Shown here one piece after another: positions 1 to 7,985 of a DNA stretch of 64,000 nt. Origin of the DNA: Umezawaea tangerina (GTDB lineage: Bacteria; Actinomycetota; Actinomycetes; Mycobacteriales; Pseudonocardiaceae); contig NZ_PVTF01000013.1 in the NCBI RefSeq assembly GCF_003002815.1, positions 248,001-312,000 of the forward strand. The letters are read 5' to 3'. Under the pieces are notes generated by a model. The model was not told the DNA's origin. It worked only from the letters and a program-made list of their open reading frames with translations, and searched no databases. Each line of letters begins with the position of its first letter. Within the stretch, counting starts at the first letter, position 1. The position numbers were made by a program, and so were the translations under genes.

Positions 1-908
1 ACGCGGTCGTGCACCTGCTCGCCATCGCCGGCCGGGTGGGGATCGAGCTGTCGCAGGACGACTTCGACCGGACCGGCTCGGAGATCCCGCTGCTGGTGGA
101 CCTGCAACCGGCGGGCCGCTTCCTGATGGAGGACTTCTTCCGCGCGGGCGGCCTGCACGCCGTGCTGCGCGAGGTGCGCGACCTGCTCGACCCGACCGCG
201 CTCACCGTCACCGGCAAACCGCTCGTCGACTACCTCGACACCGCCGACATCTGGGACCGCGAGGTCATCCGCACCCGCGCCGAACCGCTCCTGCCGCACG
301 CCGGCATCGCCGTGCTCTACGGCAACCTCGCCCCGGACGGCGCGGTGGTGAAACCGGCCGCCGCCTCGGAGCACCTGCTCCAGCACCGCGGCCGGGCGGT
401 GGTGTTCGACTCCGTGGAGGACATGCACGCCCGCATCGACGACCCGGACCTCGACGTGGACGCCGACTCCGTGCTGGTGCTGCGCGGCTGCGGCCCCAAG
501 GGGTATCCGGGGATGCCCGAGGTGGCCAACATGCCGTTGCCGCAGAAGCTGCTCCAGGCAGGCGTGCGGGACATGGTGCGGATCTGCGACGGCCGGATGA
601 GCGGAACCGCCTACGGAACCGTCGTGCTGCACGTGTCGCCCGAGGCCGCGGCAGGTGGTCCGCTCGCGCTCGTGCGCACCGGCGACCACATCGTCCTGGA
701 CATCGCGGGCAGGCGCCTGGACCTGGACGTGCCCCCGGAAGAGCTCCTGCTGCGCCAACCGGACCCGGCGACGGTGGCCGCCTACGCCGCTCCCCAACGC
801 GGCTGGGAGAAGCTCTACGTCCAGACCGTCGGCCAGGCCAACACCGGGGCGGACCTGGACTTCCTGGTGGGCTCCAGCGGCGCCGAGGTGTCGCGCGAGT
901 CCCACTGA
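1..908 (+). CDS. IlvD/Edd-family dehydratase, C-terminal part
   Basis: This is the C-terminal part of an IlvD/Edd-family dehydratase. It is open at the left window edge, with its first complete codon at base 3. The family signature CDGRMSGT is followed by YGTVVLHV and a Pro-Glu-Ala-Ala segment, and GPKGYPGMPE precedes it. The family removes water from sugar acids or dihydroxy acids using an Fe-S cluster. The wording of the motifs is closer to sugar-acid dehydratases (arabinonate/xylonate type, giving 2-keto-3-deoxy acids) than to biosynthetic dihydroxy-acid dehydratase. The cluster cysteines lie outside the window, so the substrate stays open. It meets the next gene tail to tail with a 23 bp gap. 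Confidence 0.85.
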   Translation, partial: AVVHLLAIAGRVGIELSQDDFDRTGSEIPLLVDLQPAGRFLMEDFFRAGGLHAVLREVRDLLDPTALTVTGKPLVDYLDTADIWDREVIRTRAEPLLPHAGIAVLYGNLAPDGAVVKPAAASEHLLQHRGRAVVFDSVEDMHARIDDPDLDVDADSVLVLRGCGPKGYPGMPEVANMPLPQKLLQAGVRDMVRICDGRMSGTAYGTVVLHVSPEAAAGGPLALVRTGDHIVLDIAGRRLDLDVPPEELLLRQPDPATVAAYAAPQRGWEKLYVQTVGQANTGADLDFLVGSSGAEVSRESH

Positions 909-931
909 GAGCACGGTCACGAGGACGACCG

Positions 932-1354
932 CTACGCCGGGGCCAGGCGTTCGACGTGGACGCCGCGCATGCGCAGGCCGTTGCGGCGCAAGGCCGAGCG
1001 GCCGTAGAACCGCTGGAAACCGACGACGGCGGCGAGGGTGACGACCAGGAGGACGTCGTCGAGCAACGGCACCAGGTCGATCGGGAAGGTGACCGCCATG
1101 ACGCGCGGGCTGCCGTTGACGAACGACATCGCGACGGTCAGCGCCATGGTGGCGAGGACGAAGATCCGCACGCCGCTGACCCGACAGCGGGTCACGACGT
1201 CGTGCGCCGTTCCGGCCAACGGGATCAGCGCACCCGCCAGCAGCGCGGTGAACTGGCTCGCCCCCAGTGCGGGCAGCCCGTAGAACACCGCCAGCGGCGC
1301 GATCACGTCGACCAGCAGCACCCGGCTCAACCGGCCTCGGATTCCCGATGCCAC
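932..1354 (-). CDS. VC0807-like membrane protein, apparently shortened
   Basis: This is an integral membrane protein of 140 residues. The first ~85 residues (VDVIAPLAVFYGL, LLAGALIPLA, then a Cys-containing basic turn and SFVNGSPRV) read like the VC0807 family of small multi-span proteins of unknown function, which from memory are around 200 residues or more. After SPRVMAV the expected second half is replaced by a short hydrophobic segment and a basic tail, so the gene looks truncated or rearranged. The start is GTG at 1354 behind AAGGGGGG. It lies 16 bp after the damaged TetR gene on the same strand, so the two probably formed a regulator/membrane-protein operon. Function unknown. Confidence 0.6.
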   Translation of the reverse strand: MASGIRGRLSRVLLVDVIAPLAVFYGLPALGASQFTALLAGALIPLAGTAHDVVTRCRVSGVRIFVLATMALTVAMSFVNGSPRVMAVTFPIDLVPLLDDVLLVVTLAAVVGFQRFYGRSALRRNGLRMRGVHVERLAPA

Positions 1355-1370
1355 GGTGGTCCCCCCTTGG

Positions 1371-1886
1371 TCAGGCCCGCCGGGTGGCGAGCGCGAAGGT
1401 CGTGACGACCTCGGCGGTGTAGGCGTCGAAGTCGAAACCCGGCTCGGTCCGGAGCCGCTGTGCCGCGGCCTCGACGGCGCCGCGGATCAGCACGGCCATC
1501 GACCGGGTGTCGAAGTCGCGGAACTCGCCGGTGCGCTGCCCGTCGGCGAGCAGCCACTCCAGCCCCTGGACGCCCGGCTCCTGCGCTGTTTCCGACGTGT
1601 AGGCCTCACCGGTCGGGGTGCGCAGGTGTGGGCCGATAGCCGTCAGCGCCGCCATGTCGTTCGGGTGCTCCCGCAGGTACCGGAGGCTCGACTCGGGGTA
1701 GGCGCGCAGCCTGCCGGCGGCGGTCTCCTGCTCCTGCACGTGGTCGAGCACGTACCGCGCGGCGGCGGTGAGGACCTCCACCGCGATCTGGTGGACCAGG
1801 TCGTTCTTGTCCGCGAAGTGGTAGGAGATCATCCGCGGACTGCTCAGCCCCGCCTGCTTGGTGATGCGCGCGAAGGAAGCCTCCAC
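1371..1886 (-). pseudogene. TetR-family regulator lacking a start codon
   Basis: This is a TetR-type repressor. The HTH (ASFARITKQAGLSS, then ISYHFADKNDL) and the alpha-helical ligand domain are intact. The only start codon in frame is GTG at 1886, which would remove helix 1. Yet family-like sequence continues upstream of it (LVVRAAIDALAEHGY) to a TGA at 1992-1994 with no ATG, GTG, TTG or CTG. That TGA is the stop codon of the upstream glxA-like gene, so both genes share one frame separated by a single stop. Either the 5' end was deleted onto the neighbour, or an unusual start or readthrough is used. It is listed as a probable pseudogene, and the downstream membrane gene also looks damaged. 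Confidence 0.6.
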
Positions 1887-1991
1887 GTACCCGTGTTCGG
1901 CGAGCGCGTCGATCGCGGCGCGGACAACAAGGGTCGCGGGTCGGACGGATCGCCGCGAACGAGGACCGGGCTCGTCTTCCGGAGTTCCGGC

Positions 1992-2957
1992 TCAGGCCGC
2001 GGGCCCGAACCGGCGCCGATAGGCCGACGGGCTCAGCCCCGTGTGCCTGCGCAGCTGCGCCCGCAGGTTGGCCGCCGTCCCGAACCCGCTCGCCGCGGCC
2101 ACCCGGTCCAGCCGCTGCTCACCGCGTTCGATCAGCCTGCACGCCAGCGTGACCCGCTGGGTCGTCAGCCACGCCAACGGCGTCGTCCCGAGCTCGGCGC
2201 GGAACCGGCGGTGCAGCGTGGCCTGGCTGCTGGTGGCGCGCGCGGCCAGGTCCGCCACGGTCAGCGGCCGGTCCAGCCGTTCCTGCGCCCAGGCGAGCAC
2301 CGGCCCGAGCGAGGAGTCCGGCACGGCGGGCACCGGCCGTTCCACGAACTGCCGCTGGCCGCCGTCGCGGTGCCCGGTGAACACCAGCCGCCTGCTGACC
2401 GCGTTGGCGACCTCCGCCCCGTGGTCGCGGTGGACCAGGTGCAGCCCGAGGTCCAGCGCGGCCGCGCTGCCCGCCGCGCTGAACACCGTCCCGTCCTCCA
2501 CGAACAGCACGTCGGGTTCCAGTGCGACCTGCGGGAACCGGCGGGTGAACTCGTCGGCCCAGCGCCAGTGCGTGGTCGCCCTCCGCCCGTCCAGCACACC
2601 CGCTTCGGCCAGCGTGAACGCGCCGGTGCAGAAGCTGACCAGCCGGGCGCCGCGGTCGGCGGCGCGGGCGACCGCGGCCAGCACGGCGGGGGAGGGGGGC
2701 ACCTGCGGGTCGGGCCGGTTGGGCACGACCAGCGTGTCCGCCGTGTCGGCGACCTCCAGCCCGGCGACGTCGGAGAGCGTGAACATCCCGAGGTGCATCG
2801 TCACGGCGGGCTCGGCGGCGCACAGCGCGAAGTCGTACCAGGGTCGGTCCAGCTCGGGCCGCCTCAGGCCGAACAGCTCGGTCGCCACGCCCATCTCGAA
2901 CGGGTTGGAGCCCTGGTCGACGATCACCACGACCCGGTGCGAGGAATCTTGCGACAT
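1992..2957 (-). CDS. GlxA-type transcriptional regulator (DJ-1/PfpI + AraC HTH)
   Basis: This 321-residue regulator has two parts. The N-terminal DJ-1/PfpI-like amidotransferase fold (residues ~8-170, with the nucleophile-elbow-like FCTGAFTLAEAG) is followed by a C-terminal AraC-type double HTH (~220-321, with ATSSQATLHRRFRAELG and the second HTH FGTAANLRAQLRRHTG ending in SPSAYRRRF). GlxA-like proteins usually act as activators of adjacent catabolic genes. The ligand is not predictable. It is divergent from the cupin gene, with 52 bp between the starts, so the cupin is the most likely local target. The ATG start at 2957 gives the standard family length. Confidence 0.85.
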   Translation of the reverse strand: MSQDSSHRVVVIVDQGSNPFEMGVATELFGLRRPELDRPWYDFALCAAEPAVTMHLGMFTLSDVAGLEVADTADTLVVPNRPDPQVPPSPAVLAAVARAADRGARLVSFCTGAFTLAEAGVLDGRRATTHWRWADEFTRRFPQVALEPDVLFVEDGTVFSAAGSAAALDLGLHLVHRDHGAEVANAVSRRLVFTGHRDGGQRQFVERPVPAVPDSSLGPVLAWAQERLDRPLTVADLAARATSSQATLHRRFRAELGTTPLAWLTTQRVTLACRLIERGEQRLDRVAAASGFGTAANLRAQLRRHTGLSPSAYRRRFGPAA

Positions 2958-3009
2958 GTGCGATTCCTAGCACTCACGGCCGTGCGGGGCCAGTGGACAG
3001 GATGGGCGC

Positions 3010-3399
3010 ATGAGCACTCAGCCGATCGACGTCCAGTCCGTCCTCGACGGGTTCGACACCCCCTGGAGCCCTCGGATCCCCTTGTACGTCAACGACTACG
3101 ACATCCGGATCGCCAAGTTCCTCGGTGAGCACGTCTGGCACGTCCACCACGAGACCGACGAGTTCTTCCTCGTGCTGGACGGCGAGATCGCCATCGGTCT
3201 GCGCGAGGCCGACGGCGAGCGGGTGGTCACGCTGCCGCGCGGCTCGATGTTCGTCGTGCCGCGCGGGACCTTCCACATGCCGTCGTCCGAGCAGGGCGCG
3301 TCGGTGCTGCTCGTGGAGCCCACCGGCACGCTGTCGGTGGGCGACGAGCACGACGAGGTGCCCGACCACGTGGACGCCACCATCGGTCACCGGGTCTGA
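3010..3399 (+). CDS. single-domain cupin protein
   Basis: This small cupin (129 residues) has a clear metal-binding first motif, HVWHVHHETDEFFLVLDGE, and a second motif ending in PRGTFHMP. Single-cupin proteins of this form include isomerases, dioxygenases and mannose-6-phosphate-isomerase-like proteins, and the exact reaction cannot be read from sequence. It is divergent from the GlxA-type regulator and ends 2 bp before the stop codon of the convergent rhamnulokinase gene, so no terminator separates the two. The ATG at 3010 lies about 50 bp from the regulator start, leaving room for one shared promoter region. Confidence 0.8.
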   Translation: MSTQPIDVQSVLDGFDTPWSPRIPLYVNDYDIRIAKFLGEHVWHVHHETDEFFLVLDGEIAIGLREADGERVVTLPRGSMFVVPRGTFHMPSSEQGASVLLVEPTGTLSVGDEHDEVPDHVDATIGHRV

Positions 3400-3401
3400 C
3401 C

Positions 3402-4793
3402 TCAGGCGCCCCGGCTCAGCGCGCCCTCCGGTCGTGGGGCGTAGGTCCGCAGCGGCTCGGTCGCCCGGACGATCGTGCGCAGGTCGCCGTCCAGCGCACC
3501 CGCGGCGCGCGCCTGCACCAGCACGTTGCCGAAAGCGGACGCCTCGACCGGACCGGCCACCACGGGGAGCCCGCACGCGTCGGCGGTGAGCTGGCACAGC
3601 AGCTCGTTGCGCGCGCCACCGCCGACGATGTGCACGACGTCCACCCGGCGGCCGGAGAGCCGGGCCGCGTCGGCCACCGCGTCCCGGTGCGCCAGCGCGA
3701 GGCTGTCCAGCACGCAGCGGACGAGCTCGGCACGGGTCCGCGGCTCGGGCCGCCCGGTCTCGCGGCAGGCGGCCGCGATCCGCTCGGGCATGTCGCCGGG
3801 GGCGAGGAACCGGCTGTCGGTGGCGTCCACCGTGGCCGGTGACGGGGGGAGTGCCGCCGCCTCGGCGAGCAGGGCGCCGGGGTCGGTGGTGCCCCACGTC
3901 CGGTGGCACTCCTGGAGCAGCCACAGGCCCATCACGTTGCGCAGGAACCGGATCGTGCCGTCCACGCCCAGCTCGTTGGTGAAGTTCGCCCGCCGGGCGT
4001 CCTCGGTGAGCACGGGCCCGGTCAGCTCGACACCGACCAAAGACCAGGTGCCGCAGGAGATGTAGGCGAAGTTCTCGTCCCGCGCGGGCACCGCCACGAC
4101 GGCGGACGCGGTGTCGTGCGAGCCCACCGCGTATACCGGGACCCGGTGCTCCAGGCCGATCGACGGCAGCACGTCGCCGATCACCGAGCCCGGCTCGCGC
4201 AGCGGCGCGAACAGGTCGGTGTCCAGCCCCAGCGCGTCGGCGACCTGCTCCGACCACGCGCGGGTGCGCGGGTCCAGCATCGCCGTGGTGGACGCGTTGG
4301 TGATCTCGGTGCCCTCCTGACCGGTGAGCCAGAACGAGATCAGGTCCGGGACGAGCAGCGCCCGCACGGCGCCGCGCGCGGCCCAGTCGTCGGCCACGAG
4401 CTGGAACGCCGTGTTGAACGGCTGGAACTGGATGCCGGTGGCGGCGTAGTGCAGGTCGGCCGGGAGCAGCTCGCGGGCGTGCTCGACGGCGGGTGCCGTG
4501 CGCTCGTCCCGGTAGTGCACCGGGTTGCCCACCAGGCCTCCGTGCCGGTCGAGCAGCCCGTAGTCCACCGCCCAGGAGTCCACGCCCACCCCGTCGAGGC
4601 GACCGGCGAGCCGAAGCCCGTCGACCACCTCCCGGTACAGGTCCAGGACGTCCCAATGGAGCGTGCGGCCGATCTTCACCGGCCGGTTCGGGAACCGGTG
4701 CGCCTCGGTGAGCGCCACCCGGTTCCCGTCCACCTCGCCCACGATCACCCGGCCGCTCGACGCGCCCAGGTCGACCGCCGCGAACCGCCTCAT
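3402..4793 (-). CDS. rhaB: rhamnulokinase
   Basis: This FGGY-family sugar kinase (463 residues) phosphorylates L-rhamnulose to rhamnulose-1-phosphate. The ATP-binding N-terminal motif AAVDLGASSGRV, the RhaB-typical DSWAVDYGLLD and HYRDERT, and the C-terminal VHIVGGGARNELL place it with RhaB rather than with xylulose or glycerol kinases. The ATG at 4791-4793 overlaps the stop codon of the aldolase-dehydrogenase gene (ATGA), so translation is coupled and the two form an operon. Control is probably by the LacI-family repressor encoded divergently at 6926. No rhamnose isomerase or transporter gene is in view, so those steps must be encoded elsewhere. Confidence 0.92.
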   Translation of the reverse strand: MRRFAAVDLGASSGRVIVGEVDGNRVALTEAHRFPNRPVKIGRTLHWDVLDLYREVVDGLRLAGRLDGVGVDSWAVDYGLLDRHGGLVGNPVHYRDERTAPAVEHARELLPADLHYAATGIQFQPFNTAFQLVADDWAARGAVRALLVPDLISFWLTGQEGTEITNASTTAMLDPRTRAWSEQVADALGLDTDLFAPLREPGSVIGDVLPSIGLEHRVPVYAVGSHDTASAVVAVPARDENFAYISCGTWSLVGVELTGPVLTEDARRANFTNELGVDGTIRFLRNVMGLWLLQECHRTWGTTDPGALLAEAAALPPSPATVDATDSRFLAPGDMPERIAAACRETGRPEPRTRAELVRCVLDSLALAHRDAVADAARLSGRRVDVVHIVGGGARNELLCQLTADACGLPVVAGPVEASAFGNVLVQARAAGALDGDLRTIVRATEPLRTYAPRPEGALSRGA

Positions 4794-6802
4794 CGCAGGA
4801 ACGCCGCGGCCACGCCGGCGTCGACCGGCACGTGCATGCCCGTGGTGTGGCTCAGCGTCGTGAGCACGAACACCGCGTGCGCCACGTGCTCGGGCAGCAC
4901 CTCGCGCTTGAGCAGGGTGCGCTGCGCGTAGAACTCGCCCAGCCGCTCCTCGGGCACGCCGTAGACCTCGGCGCGCTGCGCGCCCCAGCCTCCCGCGAAG
5001 ATGCCCGACCCGCGCACCACGCCGTCGGGGTTGACGCCGTTGACCCGGATCCCGTGCTCGCCGAGCTCGGCGGCCAGCAGCCGCACCTGGTGGGCCTGGT
5101 CGGCCTTGGCCGAGCCGTAGGCGATGTTGGCCGGACCGGCGAACACCGAGTTCTTGCTGGCGATGTAGACGATGTCGCCGCCCAGCCCCTGGTCGACCAT
5201 GACCCGCGCGGCGTGCTTGGCGACCAGGAACGAGCCCCGCGCCATCACGTCGTGCTGCTTGTCCCAGTCCTCCACCGTGGTGTCCAGCAACGGCTTCGAG
5301 ATCGACAGCCCGGCGTTGTTCACCACCAGGTCCACCCCGCCGTAGGCGAGCGAGGCCTCGACCAGCGCGGCGGCGATCTGCGCCTCGTCGGTCACGTCGG
5401 ACGTCACCGCCGTCGCCCGCAGCTCGTCGGCCACGGTCCGCGCGGCCTCGGCGTCGCGGTCGGCGACCACCACGCACGCGCCCTCCGCGGCCAGCTTGTG
5501 CGCGATGGCCCGGCCGATGCCCGACCCGGCGCCGGTGACGAACGCGACCCGGCCGGTCAGCGGCGCGGGCTTGGGGCGGCGGGCGAGCTTCGCCTCCTCC
5601 AGCGCCCAGTACTCGATGCGGAACTTCTCGGCCTCGTCGATCGGCGCGTAGGTCGACACCGACTCGGCGCCGCGCATCACCGCGATGGCGTTGAGGTAGA
5701 ACTCCCCGGCCACGCGGGCGGTCTGGGCGTCCGCGCCGAAGGAGAACATGCCGACCCCGGGCACGAGCACGATTGCCGGGTCGGCGCCGCGGATGGCGGG
5801 GGAGTCCGGGGTCGCGTGCCGGTCGTAGTAGGCGCGGTAGTCCTCGCGGTAGGCGACGTGCAGCTCGCGCAGCCTGGTCCGCACCTGCTCCAGCGGTGCG
5901 GTCGCCGGCAGGTCGAGCACCATCGGCCGGACCTTGGTGCGCAGGAAGTGGTCCGGGCACGACGTGCCGAGCGCGGCCAGCCGCGGGTGCTCCTCCCTGG
6001 CCAGGAAGTCCAGCACCGGCTCGGTGTCGGTGAAGTGGCCGATCCGGCGGTCGTCGGTGGAGGCCAGCCCGCGCAGCAACGGGGCCAGCTCGGCGGCCCG
6101 CGCCCGCCGCTGGTCGGGCGGAAGCGCCTGGTATCCGGGGATCTCCGGGCCGAACGGCTCGGCGCGGCCGTGCTCGGCGAGGAACCGCGCGGCGCCCTGG
6201 ATGATCTCCAGCGAGCGCGCCTCCGCCTCGGCGGAGGTGTCGCCCCACGCGGTGATGCCGTGCCCGCCGAGCACGCAGCCGATGGCCTCGGGGTGCTCCT
6301 GCTTGATCTTGGCGATGTCCAGCCCCAGCTGGAAGCCCGGTCGCCGCCACGGCACCCAGACGACCCGGTCGCCGAAGCACCGCTCGGTCAGCTTCTCGCC
6401 GTCCACGGCGGTGGCCAGCGCGATCCCCGAGTCGGGGTGCAGGTGGTCGACGTGGCCCGCGTCCACCAGCGCGTGCATCGCGGTGTCGATCGACGGCGCC
6501 GCCCCGCCGCGGCCGTGCAGGCAGTGGTCGAACGCCTCGACCATCTCGTCCTCGTGCTCGACGCCCCGGTAGACCGCGCTCAGCCCGCGCACCCGGTCCA
6601 GCCGCAGCACCGCCAGTCCCGACTCGGTCAGCGTGCCGAGGTCGCCGCCGGACCCCTTGACCCACAACAGGTCCACCGGCTCGCCGGTCGCGGGGTCGGT
6701 CGCCGAGCCCTTGGCCGAGGTGTTGCCACCCGCGTAGTTCGTGTTCGCGGGGTCGGAGCCCAGCCGGTTGGACCGCTCCAGCAGGTCGCGCACGGTGCTC
6801 AC
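4790..6802 (-). CDS. rhaD: bifunctional rhamnulose-1-phosphate aldolase / short-chain dehydrogenase
   Basis: This fusion protein (~670 residues) has an N-terminal class II aldolase domain (~1-420, with NYAGGNTSAKG, the metal-binding HVDHLHPDS and GGHGITAWG). The C-terminal domain (~425-670) is a short-chain dehydrogenase with TGAGSGIGRAIA, NNAG, catalytic YGSAK and a closing DAGVAAAFLR. The established role of the fusion is to split rhamnulose-1-phosphate to dihydroxyacetone phosphate and L-lactaldehyde, which the second domain then processes. GTG codons at 6811, 6802 and 6793 could all serve as start; 6802 (VSTVRDLLERS) was chosen. It is the first gene of the rhamnose operon, overlaps rhaB by 4 bp, and is preceded by the palindrome at 6867-6878. 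Confidence 0.92.
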   Translation of the reverse strand: MSTVRDLLERSNRLGSDPANTNYAGGNTSAKGSATDPATGEPVDLLWVKGSGGDLGTLTESGLAVLRLDRVRGLSAVYRGVEHEDEMVEAFDHCLHGRGGAAPSIDTAMHALVDAGHVDHLHPDSGIALATAVDGEKLTERCFGDRVVWVPWRRPGFQLGLDIAKIKQEHPEAIGCVLGGHGITAWGDTSAEAEARSLEIIQGAARFLAEHGRAEPFGPEIPGYQALPPDQRRARAAELAPLLRGLASTDDRRIGHFTDTEPVLDFLAREEHPRLAALGTSCPDHFLRTKVRPMVLDLPATAPLEQVRTRLRELHVAYREDYRAYYDRHATPDSPAIRGADPAIVLVPGVGMFSFGADAQTARVAGEFYLNAIAVMRGAESVSTYAPIDEAEKFRIEYWALEEAKLARRPKPAPLTGRVAFVTGAGSGIGRAIAHKLAAEGACVVVADRDAEAARTVADELRATAVTSDVTDEAQIAAALVEASLAYGGVDLVVNNAGLSISKPLLDTTVEDWDKQHDVMARGSFLVAKHAARVMVDQGLGGDIVYIASKNSVFAGPANIAYGSAKADQAHQVRLLAAELGEHGIRVNGVNPDGVVRGSGIFAGGWGAQRAEVYGVPEERLGEFYAQRTLLKREVLPEHVAHAVFVLTTLSHTTGMHVPVDAGVAAAFLR

Positions 6803-6866
6803 ACGCCCCACCCGCCCTGGTCGATGCCACGCGCGAGTGCCGTCATCGTGATCTCCCGCTCGTCAT

Positions 6867-6878
6867 TGAAACGTTTCA
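6867..6878. promoter_or_regulatory. LacI-type operator between rhaD and the LacI gene
   Basis: The perfect 12 bp palindrome TGAAACGTTTCA sits in the divergent promoter region, 65 bp from the proposed rhaD start and 47 bp from the repressor start. It matches the A/T-flanked central CG layout of LacI/GalR operators. It is inferred to be the site by which the adjacent repressor controls both directions. Confidence 0.75.
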
Positions 6879-6925
6879 TCCGCATGTTAGGGTTCTCCGT
6901 GGCGCGGAGCAAGGGATCGGGTGAC

Positions 6926-7930
6926 ATGGTCGGCATCAAGGACGTGGCACGCCGTGCCGGGGTGTCCATCGGCACGGTCTCGAACGTGGTCAACCGACCG
7001 CACGTCGTCTCCGCGGCGACCAGATCCAGGGTCAACTCGGTCATCGAGGAGCTGGGCTACGTCCGCGACGAGTCGGCCCGCCAGCTCCGCGCGGGCAGCA
7101 GCCGCACGCTGGCCCTGCTGGTGCTCGACCTCGGCAACCCGTTCTTCGTCGACGTGGCGCGCGGTGCGGAGGAGGCAGCGCACGACGCGGGCCTGAACAT
7201 GATCACGTGCAACAGCGCGCAGCGCGTCGACCGCGAGACCTCGTACCTGGCGATGCTCGCCGAGCAGCGGGTGCGCGGCGTCCTGCTCAGCCCGGTCGGC
7301 ACGGCCGACGAGAGCCTGGCGGGCTTCCGCCGCAGCGGCATCCCCTACGTGTTCGTGGACCGCAAGGCGACCGGCGGCGAGTGCTGCTCGGTCTCGGTGG
7401 ACGACGTGCTCGGCGGCGCGCTCGCGGGCAGGCACCTCACCGCGCAGGGCCACACCAGGATCGCGTTCGTCAACGGCCCGGCCGTCCTCGTGCAGTGCCG
7501 CGAACGCGAGGAGGGCGTGCGCAAGGCGTTGGCGGAGGCCCCCGGCCACGAGCTGTCCGTGCTGGAGGTGGCCGCGCTCGACGTGGCCTCGGGCCGGGAC
7601 GCGGGCGCCCGCATACTGGGCATCAGCCCCCGCCCCACGGCGGTGTTCTGCGCCAACGACCTGCTGGCGCTGGGCGTGCTCCAGGCCATGGTCGCCGCGG
7701 GCGTGCGGGTGCCGGAGGACGTCGCGATCGTCGGCTACGACGACATCGAGTTCGCCTCGGCCGCCGCCGTCCCGCTCACCTCGGTCCGCCAGCCCGCCGC
7801 CCGCATAGGGGAGACGGCCGCGCGACTGCTGATCGAGGAGACGTCGGACGACGTGGCGCACGAACACCGCTCGGTGGTGTTCTCACCCGAACTGGTGGTC
7901 CGCGACTCCACCCGCGTGCCGCGTCGGTGA
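6926..7930 (+). CDS. LacI-family repressor of the rhamnose operon
   Basis: This LacI/GalR-family repressor (334 residues) has the N-terminal HTH IKDVARRAGVSIGTVSNVVN (residues 3-22), a hinge helix ending near SARQLRAGSS, and a periplasmic-binding-protein-like sensor domain (TLALLVLDLGNPFFVDVARG through VAIVGYDDIEFASA and LTSVRQP). It is divergent from the rhaD-rhaB operon with a perfect palindromic operator between them. The simplest reading is rhamnose- or rhamnulose-responsive repression of that operon and of itself. The ATG at 6926 was chosen because the HTH begins immediately after it. The ligand is inferred from context only. Confidence 0.9.
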   Translation: MVGIKDVARRAGVSIGTVSNVVNRPHVVSAATRSRVNSVIEELGYVRDESARQLRAGSSRTLALLVLDLGNPFFVDVARGAEEAAHDAGLNMITCNSAQRVDRETSYLAMLAEQRVRGVLLSPVGTADESLAGFRRSGIPYVFVDRKATGGECCSVSVDDVLGGALAGRHLTAQGHTRIAFVNGPAVLVQCREREEGVRKALAEAPGHELSVLEVAALDVASGRDAGARILGISPRPTAVFCANDLLALGVLQAMVAAGVRVPEDVAIVGYDDIEFASAAAVPLTSVRQPAARIGETAARLLIEETSDDVAHEHRSVVFSPELVVRDSTRVPRR

Positions 7931-7985
7931 CGGCCGCTACCCGATAGGGGCTTCCCTCCCGTCGTGCGGAGCGGACCCGCCGCAG

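Noticed and set aside
4832-7930. One very long plus-strand frame covering the rhaD region
   Set aside because: The part before 6926 is an antisense shadow of the rhamnose aldolase-dehydrogenase gene; only the LacI segment is real.
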